A model generated the notes under the pieces. The model did not search any database. It was not told where the DNA came from and saw only the letters and a list, made by a program, of their open reading frames with translations. A DNA stretch of 64,000 nucleotides. It comes from Trochalopteron elliotii (Eukaryota > Chordata > Aves > Passeriformes > Leiothrichidae). Below are positions 9,861-21,699 of the stretch, in pieces. The stretch spans positions 377,722 through 441,721 of the forward strand of contig JANPWX010000075.1 in assembly GCA_024734555.1 (NCBI GenBank), in the 5' to 3' direction. The position numbers were made by a program, and so were the translations under genes. Within the stretch, counting starts at the first letter, position 1. The number at the start of each line of letters is the position of its first letter.

Positions 9861-11292
9861 TTTATTCTGTAGCTTTTTGTGAATTGTAAAAGGGATGGAC
9901 TTTGTTCAGTGGGTTTCTGGTAAGTGCAGTCAGCACCGAAGACAGTCAAAACACAGGATTTGTGTTCTTCACTGAGTGCTGATGTTTGGAGAAAAAAAGT
10001 GTAATTGGAACCCATTTAATATTTGAAAAAATCCTACAAAATCTTCTCTTTGAAACAGCCCTGAGTTTAACAAAATTTCCAAAACATTCAAAAGCTGAGG
10101 TGAGAGGTTTTCTTAAATTTTGTTTTACCATTTTTCTATTACACCTTTGCATTACTGGTTAGCATTTAAGTAGTGGCAGCAAGTGGTTTTAATGACATTA
10201 ACTGTAAGGCTTGAAACCCTGTAGTATTTTGCTTTTTAAACCAGCCAGATTATCTGTTATGCAGCCCTGACTGAAATCTATGATCTAATTCTTCAAGATT
10301 CCCATTTGTGATGTAATCAAAAGTCATAATTGAAAGAAAACAACATGAAAATCAGGAGAATGAAAGCACTCACCAAACTCACTGTCATACAACTGAGCAA
10401 ACCCGACCTAGACATGTAGATATTTCAAATAATAGTAAATATTTTTATCCCATAACTGAGTAAATAATTGAAAACATTAACAAAATATCTAGTTTTAGAT
10501 CATATTGTGTTAAGTCAGAGGTTGTTCAATGTGCTCTCATGACATACATATATGTATAAACAACTCTGTGGCTCTGTGTGAAGTTAACCTCCACAAAATG
10601 TCATGATTTTCTAAACTAATGCTTTGTTTCACAGAATTTTTGCACACTGAAGAAAAAACCAAAAAACCCCAACATTTAAAAACTCTAATTTTTTACCATA
10701 CCAAAACAATGCAAATTTGAAATTGAGGAAACAGAAGTTTCCCCAAAATTTCTTGCAGGTGTTTGTACAAAGCTTCTGCAGCTTGTGCTGGGCTCCATGT
10801 GCAGCTGCAGGACCTGGCTCCCACACCTGAGTTATCTGTGGCCCAGTGATAGCATGAACACACAGAAAATCTCCACTCCTGGAGTCCTGCCTGCTGTTCT
10901 CCCATCACAGTCCCCAGGGCAGTTTCCTCCCCAGTTAGTTCTTATCAGTCTTTTTGATCCCAGGGTGACCTGAGAATTAATTTTTTTGCTGAGATGTCTT
11001 TGCCCACTGGCAGCAGGAGTGCCAGGAACCAAAATTCCCCTGCCAGCTCTGCTGATGTGAACTCTGGGGAGGTGGGTGTTGATTTTGTCCAGGAATGGTC
11101 CTGGCAAAACTGGGGTTCCAGTCAGCTGACAGTCACCTGCACCCTGACACAGGCCTGGGTGCTTGAGGACAGGTCACAGACTCTTCTGCAAAACTTGGGG
11201 TCTCACCAGTGTGATGGCACGTGGGGGTCTGGGGACAAAATCCTCCAGCAGTCACAGCAGGGCTGGCACAGGGTCACCCTCTTGAGGTGCTG
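9861..11292. other. AT-rich single-copy non-coding DNA
   Basis: From 9,860 to about 10,760 the DNA is AT-rich with many TTT/AAA runs; it then becomes GC-richer. No gene or repeat family is recognised. Confidence 0.45.
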
Positions 11293-11406
11293 TGATGTCC
11301 ACCTACCTCCCTCTGATGTCCCTCTCCCCTCTGATGTCCCTCTCCCCTCTGATGTCCCTCTCCCCTCTGATGTCCACCTATTTCTCCTCTGATGTCCACC
11401 TCCCCT
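11293..11406. repeat. Minisatellite, unit 18 bp, 6 copies
   Basis: Six TGATGTCC-led units are present. The three central ones are identical 18-mers (TGATGTCCCTCTCCCCTC). The outer ones carry an ACCTAC or ACCTATTT variant and are 18-22 bp long. Identical inner units point to recent slippage or unequal exchange. Confidence 0.92.
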
Positions 11407-11779
11407 GTGGGTCACTCACTCCCTCTGTGACCAGCAGCCCCTTTTCTCAGAGATGTGGAGCACAGGAATGCACTAAAGGTCAAGAGAGCTTAGAGGAGGG
11501 TAAATCCCAAGAAAAATCCATTAATAAGCCACTGGGCTGAGGGCTGAAGCTCTGCAGACACCGTGAGGTCTCTGCAGGGCCCTGGTCAGGCAGGAATGGC
11601 CCTTCCTCCTGGAGAAGGTGGCAAAGAGCCCCTTCATTCCTGCTCGTTACTGGTAGAACTCTGAATCCCAACGGCGAGCTGTTGTTGCCTCTCCTTCCAG
11701 CCTGACCACCTCTACCTCTACCAAACACCTCCACCTGCTGCTGCAGCTCTTCCCCGTGTCCCAAACCCGGCTTTTGGAG
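11407..11779. other. Single-copy non-coding DNA
   Basis: No gene or repeat family is recognised between the minisatellite and the CpG-rich block. Confidence 0.4.
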
Positions 11780-12480
11780 CCTTTCCTTCCCGCTGGATGT
11801 TCCCCGATGAAGGCTGGGCGTAGGGGAAGTGTGCAATTAGCCCTGAGTCATCCCCATCGCCCGCATCCATCTCCCTCGCAGCCGCCGCCGTCCTCCGGCG
11901 ATAGAGATGTCGCTGGCAAGGCGAAGCATTTCCGAGCGGCTTGCTGGGAGGAGTCCCTGACCCACTCGGTAATTACTCATGCTAACAGCTTAACTAACAT
12001 GCAAATTCCTCCGCTGACTGACAGGTAAACAGTGAGCTGGCCTGCCCGGCTTTTTGGGAGGGGGGTGGGGAGCGGAGGGGGCAGAGTGACAGAGATGTAA
12101 AAGCTCGTGTCAAATTCCGGATCTAACGTGGCTTCAAAGTGCGACATGATTCATTAGCCTTATTTCATGCCCAGGATAACAAAGTTGTGGTTGCTGTGCT
12201 AATTGAGGAGGGAGGAGCCGGAGGGACTGGCTGGCACAGCAGCTCCGGGGCCACCCCTGTCACAGGGATGCTGGGCACCGTGACGGGCACCTGGGTGGGC
12301 GTTTCTCTTGGCTTTGAAGGAAAGAGACCTCTCTCATCATCTGCCAGATCCAAGCAGCTTGCTGGAGAGGCTGGAAGATGCTCCAGGGGCTGTTTCTCCT
12401 CCAGCATCCTCCACCCCTCCCGGCAGCTTCACTCACTGCGGCTCCCGGCAGCAGCGAACGCTGCTCTGCTGCTTGAAAGC
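11780..12480. promoter_or_regulatory. CpG-rich candidate enhancer or promoter block
   Basis: CpGs cluster here (for example CCGCCGCCGTCC near 11,882) far above the local background. The block also holds TAATTA (11970-11975), a perfect octamer ATGCAAAT (11999-12006; the POU-factor site), a G-quadruplex-type string (12056-12081) and a SOX-like AACAAAG near 12,179. Such a mix is typical of developmental enhancers or unannotated CpG-island promoters. No start site or exon can be assigned, and conservation is untested. Confidence 0.4.
12056..12081 (+). other. G-quadruplex-type motif
   Basis: G runs of 3, 6, 4 and 5 are separated by loops of 1, 1 and 6 nt, satisfying the G3+N1-7 pattern. It lies inside the CpG-rich block, a frequent setting for G4 motifs near regulatory DNA. 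Confidence 0.75.
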
Positions 12481-13492
12481 AGCAAAAAAGAGTAGGCAGG
12501 TTTTGAGCAAAAAAATCTCCAATTCTTGTCGTGCCGATCCCTGGAGCTCTCTTTATCCCTCCCTGTGTCCATCAGCTCTCCCCTCTCTCCCTCTTTTAGC
12601 ACCCCGGACACTGTGGCCAATCCCAGGCTCATAAAACCAGCCCAGCTCTGGGTTAGATGCAGAGACTGAGGCAGCACTGGGGCTTATGGCAGAGGAGGTG
12701 AAAGGGAGGAAATTGCAAACCTGAATTTAAGTCATGCTTTAGAGTGATCTAACACAGCCACTAAGCCCGACAGCTCCCTCATTTCCTGCTCCTCGCAGAG
12801 TTTCTGCCCTGAGGTTTGTTGATGCTGGCTCGTGTCCAAGAACCTGAAGAAATTGTACAAATCCTCCTGTGCCACGGTGCAGCACAGCCTCCAAAAGCTA
12901 ACAGGGGTGGGAAAGAGCCAGACAGGCAAGAGCGCTTCCATCGGCATCCTTAAAATATGGCGAGAACCCAGAGCAGGACAGGAAACAAATCCTAGCAGTG
13001 GTGCCTGGCTGCCCAGCACCAGCTCAGGTCTGTGCTGGAGGAGGAGGAGGATGAGGATGATTTTATTCTTGCTGACATTGTGCAGGGGCTGGAGATAGCA
13101 CAGGCCATGTGCTGTGGATCTGAGTGACCACAGTGACACAGCCAAAGGCTGCTGTCCTCCCTGAGCCTTCTCCAACCTTCCCACCTACGTGGTGAGCTCA
13201 GGCTTCAACAGAGGAGAGAAAATCAGTGCCCCATTTCCCAGCCCTGTGAGGCCCCGAGCTAACAAACTGCGACTTTAAGATGACTTAAAGGAGAAAATAT
13301 CCAATAGCAGGAGAACACTAAAGCAATCCCAAACTTCAGCTGCTGCCTGCAGAGGGAAGGGGCACCCAAGCAGCAGCCAGTGGGATGGATCCAGGCAAGG
13401 GGGGAGCATTCCCACTCCATGGAGGCTGAGGAGGAGCTCTCCAGAGGGGCTGCTGGGCTTGGGGGCTGCATGGCACTGTCACAACCACCTCA
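12481..13492. other. Single-copy non-coding DNA
   Basis: No gene or repeat is recognised. A minus-strand open frame of 150 codons (12732-13184) has no domain and low-complexity Leu/Ser/Gln composition, and is probably chance. Confidence 0.45.
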
Positions 13493-13628
13493 TCTACCAT
13501 CCCTGCAGGGGTTTAAAGGATGTGTGATGTGGCACCTGTGACGTGGGTTAGTGCAGGGCTTGGCAGTGCTGGGTTAGCGGTTGGACTCAATGATTTTATG
13601 GGGCTTTTCCAAGCTGAACTATGATTCT
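13493..13628 (+). mobile_element. CR1 LINE 3'-end fragment
   Basis: The stretch has ACCATCCCTGCAGGGGTTTAAA, then GGCTTGGCAGTGCTGGGTTAG, GGTTGGACTCAATGATT and a terminal CTATGATTCTG. This is the CR1 3'-end order for the subfamily carrying 'cttggcagtgctgggtt'. It shares that signature with 33108-33413. It is 5'-truncated with a decayed terminal repeat. Confidence 0.88.
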
Positions 13629-15176
13629 GCTCTGCCAGCCTGCTGCCCAAAGCCCCTGGTACTGGGCTGGATCATCCCTCCCCACATCCCTGTCCCTGTG
13701 TGTTTGTTTCTTTCGAGTGGCTGTCAAAGACATCTGTCACACGTGGGGATTTGAGGGGAATGGGGAGAGGGGAGCGAGCTGCCCCGCTCACTCCCGAGGC
13801 TCCTTGCCACAGCCATCATCTTAATTTCCATTTCCATTTATTTATTTATTTATTTTGGTGCAAACCTCCGGTGTCAGCGCTCTGCGCAGAGCCTACTTAC
13901 AGCTCCAAAAAGCACCTCTATTATTCTCAGGCCATTTGGTAGCAGTTGCCATGGAGATCAAAAGCAAAATGGCATGCAAATCAACACGGCCCCGCGCTCG
14001 ATAACAACGGGGAAAGGGCAGCAGGATTAAAAAAAAAAAAAAACAACAAACCCACTTGAAATGCTTCAACCTGCATTGCTGGCTGTGATTAGATCTAGAA
14101 GGCAAGAAAAATACCCTAATGGGTTGCACTAAAGGGCTGGCAAACACGACTCAGCCGTGGCCTGTGCGGCGGTGCCAGTGAGAACCCCCCCACATACCAC
14201 AGGCCCCATGTCCACACACCTTAAAGCCCAGCAAATACTTCATGATGAGAAATTCATGCAATGATTTGCCCCTCTCCCCTTCTCCTTCCGTGCCATCCGT
14301 GCACAGCCACCAGGTTCCCAGTGTTTATCTGGGCATCACTGGGTTGTAGCCGAGTCCCTCTGTGGGGATGGGTGACACAAGCTGCCATTCCAAGCCCTGC
14401 TCTGAGTGCTGGGACTGCCTTTGCCAGTCCACTCCTGCCCAGCTGAAAAGTTGACTCTTGTCAGCAATTCTCCCCCTGCTCAGGAGCTTGAAAACAAGCT
14501 CCAAGCAGGCCGGGCCAAATGTTAAAATGCACCAAATGTTAAAATCTAGCACCACCCGCCTGTTTGATTCACAACTTCTACCCCGAGGTGTTGCAAGCAA
14601 TGAGAGGGATGTAGGGGTGTGAAGAATCCGGATTTTTGGGTATCCAGGGGCTGGGTACCTTCTGATAAGAGCTGTGCACTAGCAGCAGCCCCTCAGTCCA
14701 GGGGCACCCCAGCCCTGCCCAGTGCAGGGGGAGGATGCTCATTTAACAAGCAGCTCCTCAGTATTTTGTTTTCTCATTGTTATGGGCAAACTCGTGCCTT
14801 CACACAAATCAACCATGCTTTGAAGACAGAATTACTCATTTTTCACAGGCCTGCCCACAGCATTACAACTATGCTACTTAGTGCTTCAGAAATATGAATG
14901 AATTTATTATCCAACACAACAGGCAGCATTCACACCACAGCCCTTATTTGTGCAGACACAGAACAAAGACCTGGGAGAGAAAAGCATCAGGGATTTGGGA
15001 TGAGGATATTTTGCTTTTTTTCCCAGGTAGATAGCAGCATTAGACAGCAGTGCACATTCCCAGGAGACGTGTCCTGCCAGCTTCATCCCCAAGCCAAGAG
15101 CCCAGGAACCCAAGCCAAAAAAAAAGGAATACATAATTGAGTGCCCATCACTGGAGAGTTTGGCCAAGGGACTTCA
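13629..15176. other. Single-copy non-coding DNA
   Basis: No gene is recognised. It holds an (ATTT)n run (13836-13856) and a 16-nt A run near 14030. The block 13,860-14,020 keeps several CpGs in otherwise AT-rich DNA and could be conserved. Confidence 0.4.
13836..13856. repeat. (ATTT)n microsatellite
   Basis: About five ATTT units in a row. A short tetranucleotide array. Confidence 0.85.
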
Positions 15177-15300
15177 AATGTGTCATGTAAAATTTTGATC
15201 TTCCAAAGGCTCAAACTTAGAGCAGCCAGTGCTTTTCCAGAATGTGTCATAAATTTTGATTTTCCAAAGGCTCAGACTTAGAGCAGCCAATGCTTTTCCA
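15177..15300. repeat. Two-copy tandem duplication, 64-bp period
   Basis: AATGTGTCAT opens both copies (15177 and 15241), and each continues through TTCCAAAGGCTCA, CTTAGAGCAGCCA and TGCTTTTCCA. The second copy lacks a few bases after GTCAT and has several substitutions. It is a simple local duplication not belonging to a known family. Confidence 0.92.
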
Positions 15301-16049
15301 CAAAAGTCAGCTCCTGCCATGTTCCAGGAAACTTTGCTAAAATATTTTGGGTGTGTTTATACCCAAGGACCTCAAAGATTTCTGGATGTGACTGGGCTCC
15401 AGCAAAGCAGCTTGCAAAGGAAAGGTTGATGATTCCTCCTGTTCAACTGTAAGATTTGTTTCCTGGAAGAAAATGGTGCAGAGGAGAGGGAAGGATTATA
15501 GACACATGAGATGCTAGCAGAGACTGGAACCAGAATAAGAGGAGGGAGGTGCCCTTAGGTCAAGGAAGAATTCCCACCTACAAGGGGCCACGGGTGCTTG
15601 TTGTTCAAGGGGGACACACAGTCACCCATTTCCTGCAAGTTACCTAAACTTTCCAAGTGCCATAAATTCCTGCCCCGTTTTAGCAAGCTCTTTATCAAAC
15701 CCACATGCTGCTCTGGCCTGTGGAAACTACCCTGGGACAAGTCAAACATGCAAAAGTTGCTGCCTTGAAGGCTGGTTGTTTGACTGCCTTTTTCTTTTTA
15801 GTATTTTTTTTTATTTAAAGCCAGACACACTCCTAGCAGGATTCAGGCTCAGATTGTTTCAAACTCTCCCTCCATCCTGCCTTTGGGCCATTAATTTTCA
15901 GGCTGCTAAAGCTTTTACAGCAAGGTGTGAGTTCGTTCCAAACAGCACATTTGGGATGATTTAGAACTGTGTGTTTCTAATGCTAAAATCCCATCCCTCC
16001 ACCTTACACCAGCCAGAGAACTCTGTACAGTGTTGAAAAGAAATTATTT
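15301..16049. other. Single-copy non-coding DNA
   Basis: No gene or repeat is recognised. Confidence 0.45.
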
Positions 16050-16220
16050 CATGGAATCACAGAAAGTTTCGGTGGGAAGGGCACTTCAGGATCATCTGGT
16101 TCCAACCTCCCCACAGGGACACTTTTCCATTGGACCAGGTTGCTCCAAGCCCTGTCCAACCTGGCCTTGAACACTTCCAGGGAAAATATTTCTGGGAAAA
16201 ATATTTCTCCCTCAGTCAGG
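16050..16220 (-). mobile_element. CR1 LINE 3'-end fragment
   Basis: The plus strand starts CATGGAATCACAGAA, then runs through CATCTGGTTCCAACCTCC, GACCAGGTTGCTCCAAGCC and CCTGGCCTTGAACACTTCC, the reverse complement of the CR1 3' end. The inner end carries a local duplication of AAATATTTCT. Confidence 0.93.
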
Positions 16221-18352
16221 CTTTCCTCCCCTCTGCAGCTCCCCAGTGCCACAAAGCTCTGCTGCCTCCCAGATCCATCTTGTGCCTCCTTGCACCACCC
16301 ATCCCATCTCCTCAAGGGCATCCTAAAACCCAGGCCAAGCCTCCACTTTCCACTGCCTTTGCATTAATTGGGAACCATCTCCTTGGCCTCCCCTGAAGTG
16401 GCAGTGTGAGGAACACAGCACCTTCCTAATCACATTTATTCACAGAAATCAAAAGGAGAGGGAAACAGTTGAGTAAAGGTCACATTAATAACACAAGGCT
16501 GAGAGTCTGTGGATGTGTATTTTTCATTAGAGACACATTTGACTGAAGGGGACGGTTCATTTTTGGAGTGACAGAGTTTCTCTGGGAAGCCATCAATACC
16601 GTCGGACAAATTTAGCTATTTTTCTTGTCACAGCTTGCTGCCTGCTGGAAATCTGCTTCCTTACCAAGAAATGTCAATACCACTGCATGCACTCGAGCTT
16701 TTCCATGGCCAAGGCATCAGAGCAGAGGCATTTCTGCCTCCACCACAGCTGTGAAATTCCTGCCAGACTATTTCTGCATCCAGTGGGAACTCCTGGACAT
16801 CCCACACCCCAGACATCCCAGTGCTGCTGCAGCTCCAGAAAGAGCCTTCAGTGATAAAACTGCCACTTTCCTGGATCACTGCCACCAAAATAATCACCTG
16901 AGGATCACCTCTCAAGGTCCCAGGTCCATCCCCAAACACTGAATCTTCATTTTTGTTGTCACCTTTGGGACCACCCAGCCCTGTAAGCCAGAGAGCCTCA
17001 GGTCAGCTGAAGGAACCTGGGCCATGAAAGGTCACTGCAGCTCCATTTTTCTAAGCACAAAATGGCAATAGGATGAGGTTTAGGTACCTATTTATTGGAT
17101 TTGGATGGCTGATAATGCTGACAGTAACACGCTGGCCAGTTCTGCAACACCCCTACCAAATCCCCTGTGCCACACACTGAGAGTTTTCCCACACATTTCA
17201 AACTTGCAGCTTCCTCAACATTGTCTTTTCCCATTTATTCCTTTTTTTTTTGTTTGTTTCCCCCAAAGTACCTTTTCTTCAAGCCCTCAATGCAGTACTC
17301 CTTAAGCCCAGTTCAAAGCTGGGTGACCCTGAGGTGGTGGGGAGGTGCCAAAACACAACCAGAGGTGCCAGAAAGCTTCTGGGGGCTGCTTAACCCAGTG
17401 GCTCCTGTGGGCAGGCAGCTCTGTCACAGCTGTCTGAGCAATCCATTTGCCAATTAAGTTAATATACTCAAATCCCTCCTATCCACCAGAAAGGGCAGAG
17501 CAAATCCAGGTGAGAGAGAGTGGAGTCTTACAAGTCTCCTATGTGTCACACGGCGGAAGAACAAAGGAATAGGAAAGAAATATATGGGAAAAAAACCTGG
17601 TGAAATCCACTACTAATTACCACGAGGTATCAGGGGGCTCGTTTATACCTTGGCCTGCTGCTCTGCAAGGAGGAAGGGGCAGGAACACCCAGCACTGGGT
17701 ACACACTGAACTTTTGGGAACTGCTCTGCAGTGATTCTGGAGGAGACACAGCCAAAGTTCCACCCTCCTGGCCCTGCTGGTCCTGGGTGTGCAAAGAGCT
17801 GAGCTCGGGTGCAGTGGGTATGAAACCAGCCTTGAGGAGTTAAAGTTGTTCCTGGAGCTCCCCAGAAGGAGGATATTAGGCAGAAACTGGCCCATAGAGT
17901 GAAATATTTCAGAGTGGAGGAGCAGCTGATGTGGCTAAACCCTGTGCTTTTTTCAGCTAATCAAAAAACAACAGCAACAAAAAAACCCCAGCTAAACAAC
18001 AACAAAAACAAATAAGCAACCAAACAAACTGACCAAAACACTTCAAAACATTAAAAAGGGAAAAATTTTCTTGCTCTTATGCATCCAGCCTCTGCCATGG
18101 GCTGGACTTGGTTGAGCTCAGAGCTCCTGACCCACACAGAAACCACCAAGGCAGCTCCAAGGGGCTCTGGCTGCTCATCCCTGCCCAGGGCTCTGGGGGC
18201 TGCTTTGGGCCCCATCACACCTGGGTTTGGTGATGTCCCTGCTGTCCCCCACTGAAGGAGAAGCCACCAAGAGAGAGCAGCTGTCTGGTGACACCTGGTG
18301 CCGCTCATCCTTGGGGTGGACAAATAAGAGCTGTATAAACATGACCCACCTG
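16221..18352. other. Single-copy non-coding DNA
   Basis: No gene is recognised. An A-rich patch with AACAA and CAAAC motifs lies near 17,960-18,065. Open frames of up to about 105 codons are unrelated to known families. Confidence 0.45.
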
Positions 18353-18430
18353 CAGAGAAAGGCTGAATGAGCTGGGTTTGGTCTGCAAAAGGCTGAGAGG
18401 GGATGGGATAATCCAGGCTCTATAATGAAG
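18353..18430 (+). mobile_element. CR1 LINE body fragment
   Basis: The string AGAAAGGCTGAATGAGCTGGG, then TCTGCAAAAGGCTGAGAGGGGAT, matches the familiar CR1 3'-proximal block 'ggctgagngagctggg ... aagagaaggctgag'. The terminal repeat is absent, so this is an internal remnant. Confidence 0.65.
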
Positions 18431-18504
18431 CCAGCAGGCAATTGTTTCTCATGTCCTTAGGGGCATCACAGAGTCATCAGCTTAATTTGCAGGAAGGACT
18501 TAAA

Positions 18505-18690
18505 GGAATTACAATATATATACAGTACAGATTTGCACCTTTATGTTAAATATATATATGTATATATACACTTAGTGCCTTTTCACCTGTATATATTAAC
18601 TGTATAATTAATAAACATAAAGGACCATAATACCTCAGGATGAATAATAAATACATTTAATAAATGTATAATTAATGCATTTTCACATGC
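18505..18690. repeat. AT-rich tract with TATA runs and an 8-bp palindrome
   Basis: ATATATATAC-type runs are followed by ATACATTT-AAT-AAATGTAT (18651-18669), a perfect 8-bp hairpin. TATAATTAAT recurs twice, next to TTTTCACATG and TTTTCACCTG, hinting at an old internal duplication. Confidence 0.7.
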
Positions 18691-19157
18691 ACGTACACAT
18701 AAAGGAAAGCCCTTTCTGTCTGATGGCTCTGACGAAGTCCCAGAAGCTGCTGGGGAGGGAGAACTGTGGGACTCACTGCTTTGAAGGTTTTTAAGAGCAG
18801 GTGGGACAAGAACATCTCAGCAGTGCCCCCTCTGAGGGCTGAGAGCATCTCTGGAGGATAATTCTGCTCATGCAAATTGCAGAGCACTGCCCCAACCCTT
18901 TTTATATTTTTTCCATTTTAACTTTTTTTTCTTATAAAGAAGAAAACCCAAACCCCAACAAACCTCAGCAAAGTGGCAGTGCCAAATTCCATCTGCAGCC
19001 AGGTCACCAGGGTTGGGCTGGGCAGGGAAAAGCTGTGTATGGTGGAGAGGGCCAACACCTGCCTCGGGTAAAATGAGGAGGGAAACTGACCCAGGGAGAG
19101 CTGCGATCACAGCACAGAGAAAAAGTTTTCCTGCAGAGGGTCTTTTGCCAAAGGCAT
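18691..19157. other. Single-copy non-coding DNA
   Basis: No gene or repeat family is recognised between the AT-rich tract and the next CR1 piece. Confidence 0.4.
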
Positions 19158-19390
19158 GCAATGATAGGACAAGGGGTGATGGTTTCACACTGACAGAGGG
19201 AAGGGTCAGTGGGATATTGGGAAGGAATTGTTCCGTGGAAGGGTGGGGAGGCCCTGGCACAGGATGCCCCTGAATCCCTGGAAGTGTCCAAGGCCAGGTT
19301 GGACAGGGCTTGGAGCAACCTGGGATAGTGGAAGGGGGTGAAATCAGATGATCTGTAAGGTCCCTTCCAGCCCAAATGATCTATGATTCT
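19158..19390 (+). mobile_element. CR1 LINE 3'-end fragment
   Basis: The order is GATAGGACAAGGGGTGATGG, GGGAAGGAATTGTTCC, GGCCAGGTTGGACAGGGCTTG, GATGATCTGTAAGGTCCC and a terminal CTATGATTCTT. This is a textbook CR1 3' end. A short internal deletion has removed part of the 'gtgtccctgcccatggcag' block. Confidence 0.95.
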
Positions 19391-20428
19391 TTTATCTACT
19401 GTTGTGGGGCAGCACTGGACATATTCCCTTCCCCAGGCTTCTCTGCAGGGTGAGGAGGAGAAAAATGGGGATACTGGGGAGAAACAACTTTACATCCCTC
19501 CAAGGAAGGACCAACTCCAGCCAACAGGGCAGGGGAGGGATCACAGCAACCACCAAAGCACAAGCAGAGGACCAAAGCACTCCTGCTTTGTGGGCAGGAA
19601 TGGGAGCAGGAATGGGCTGGAAGGTGAGGAGAATGCTGCCCTGGACTGGGATGACCCTGAAGTTCCCAGTAAGGGCAGAGAGAAGTGGGAGACAGCAGCT
19701 CTCTGTCATCCTCAGGGTGAAATCAGTCTGCCTCCTCTCCTGAGCCACGGGCAAAGGACCTAATAAAGACTGTCAGCAGCTGATGGGTGACTAAAATAGA
19801 GAACAGGATACTGTAAATGATGGCAGAAAAACACTTCCGCACAGGGCAGCGGGTGGGGAGGGGGAGAGAAAATTTCAGTAAAATATCTCCAACCTATTGG
19901 CAAACTGAACAGAAATGAATTAGGGGGATGGCTAAAGCATGGCTCATATATAACAGCAGAAAGTCCCCTATTTATCAGGAGATGTGACCGATTTGCTGCA
20001 TGAAGCAGGGACATCTATCAACTCTACGAGCTGCAATTAGCTGCTACTCTGCTACCCAAAAGAGGTCACAGAAAACTACAGGTTCTCCCTTCCTAAAGGA
20101 AAAAACTCCCGGGCTCTGCATTTCCATTAAGAGCAATTGCAAGTTTGGGCTTCAACACGATTGAATGATCTGGAGGAGTGATGGCCTTTGTGGGTGCTGT
20201 AGTTTGTCTCGTGGAATACCAATTACAGTCATTTTAGAGACATGACACAGCCCCTGCAGCTCAAGGATGCTGGGCTCTGCTCGAGGGGGCTCTGCTGGGC
20301 TTCAGGGGGTGTGCAGGACTGGTGTGAGGTTTTTTTTTTTTTAAATTTGCCTTTCATTGGTTAGTTTCATGGCTTAAAGCACCAGTGTGGAGAGCAGGTG
20401 CTATGGGATGCTTTGTGCACAGCTCCAG
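19391..20428. other. Single-copy non-coding DNA
   Basis: No gene is recognised. Overlapping open frames of 110-126 codons at 19,383-19,763 run on both strands and are not credible. From 19,900 to 20,250 the sequence is AT-richer, with motifs such as GCAATTAGCTGC, and could be conserved. Confidence 0.4.
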
Positions 20429-20500
20429 CCAAAATAATCACCAAAATAATCACCCAAATAATCACCAAAATAATCACAAAAATAATCACCAAAATAATCA
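20429..20500. repeat. 12-bp tandem array, exactly 6 units
   Basis: Six consecutive 12-mers of the CCAAAATAATCA type fill exactly 72 bp. Four are identical and two have one change each (CCCAAATAATCA, CAAAAATAATCA). Because 12 is a multiple of three, every frame gives a simple peptide repeat, for example Ile/Val-rich on the minus strand. There is no sign that it is translated. Confidence 0.95.
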
Positions 20501-21113
20501 GCCCATCCCCTGTGCTGGCCACAGGGCCTCCTGTTCCAGCACATCCTTTATTCCTGAGGACATCCTGCCATGCCAAGTCCCATCCCTGCCAGCACTGTCT
20601 GGGTTTTACAGCCTAAACAGTATCTGCAGCTTGATTTTGTGATCATTTTTAATATCTGATGATACATTGAGGCCCCTTTTCCCCAACAACGCAGGCGGCC
20701 TCTGTGCCACAACAGGCAAGCAAATCTCTGACAAATAATTCACACCACAGGTTTCACTTCTGCTCAGGAGGAGCCTGCAAGCTGCAGCTTTCTCAAGCTG
20801 AGCTAAATTTTCCCCCTAATAATTTATGCAAATATTGCACAGCCTGGCAGCAGTTCACAAACTACGTGTTGCACCACTCTGAGTGCGGGCAGGGAGGGGC
20901 CCTGGGATGTTTCCCTGCCTCATGCTTGGGAGCTGGTTTCCTGTGCTGATATTTGTGATCAGACTTTAACCCTCACATCCTGCAGGTGTTCTGGAGGGGC
21001 TGAGGACATTTGTTGCCTTCCTGCACAAAGTGGGTGGGGAGAATTCTCAGCAAACCCTCAGAGGGACCCAAAACCCTCTGCAAGGGGATCCTTTCCTGTT
21101 CGGAGCTGCTAAT
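20501..21113. other. Single-copy non-coding DNA
   Basis: No gene or repeat is recognised. Confidence 0.45.
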
Positions 21114-21312
21114 TCATAGCATCAGAGTGGTTTGGGTTGGAAGAGACCTCCAAGACCACCTAGTTCCAACCTCCTGCCATGGGCAGGGACACCTTCCACT
21201 AGATCAGGTTGTTCCAACATGACCTTGAATGTTTCCAGGGATGGGGCAGCCACAGTTTCTCTGGGCAGCCCGTGCCAGGACCTCAGCACCCTCAGAGGAA
21301 AGAACTGCTGTT
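21114..21312 (-). mobile_element. CR1 LINE 3'-end fragment
   Basis: The plus strand begins TCATAGCATCAGAGTGG, then GGTTTGGGTTGGAAGAGACC, CCATGGGCAGGGACACCTTC, ATGGGGCAGCCACAGTTTCT and CCTCAGCACCCTCAGAGG. This is the reverse complement of a CR1 3' end. The antisense strand accidentally stays open and contributes to a 217-codon frame (21132-21785) that is not a gene. Confidence 0.95.
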
Positions 21313-21699
21313 CTCTGCTCCTTCCCTTCTCAATCTCTTTCCCTGCCTTTTGCTCCTTGTGGCTGGACACTGGGCTCCTGGCTCCTGCCCTTCCTGCAGA
21401 TGGGAAGCATCATCTGCTTCTCTCCTCTCCTTTCAGGTTACTCAAAGATCAGCTTTACTCTTTACCTTTCTCCAGCAGGAATCTCTGCAGCATTAGGATG
21501 CTCCTAACTGCAGCAGGGGATGAAGTCATGAGCAGATCACAGAGGGAGGGGAAGGAGATGGGGGATAAAAATGTCTCTTGGCTCCTGTGCTGCATCAGGT
21601 GGTACAAACAGATGTGCTGGGGCTGCTGCAGAGCCTGTCCCCCCTCCCACTCCCGTCAACCCAGCCCTTTTCTGAGACACCTTTTAAAAGCAGCTCTCG
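21313..21699. other. Single-copy non-coding DNA
   Basis: No gene or further repeat is recognised. Confidence 0.4.
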
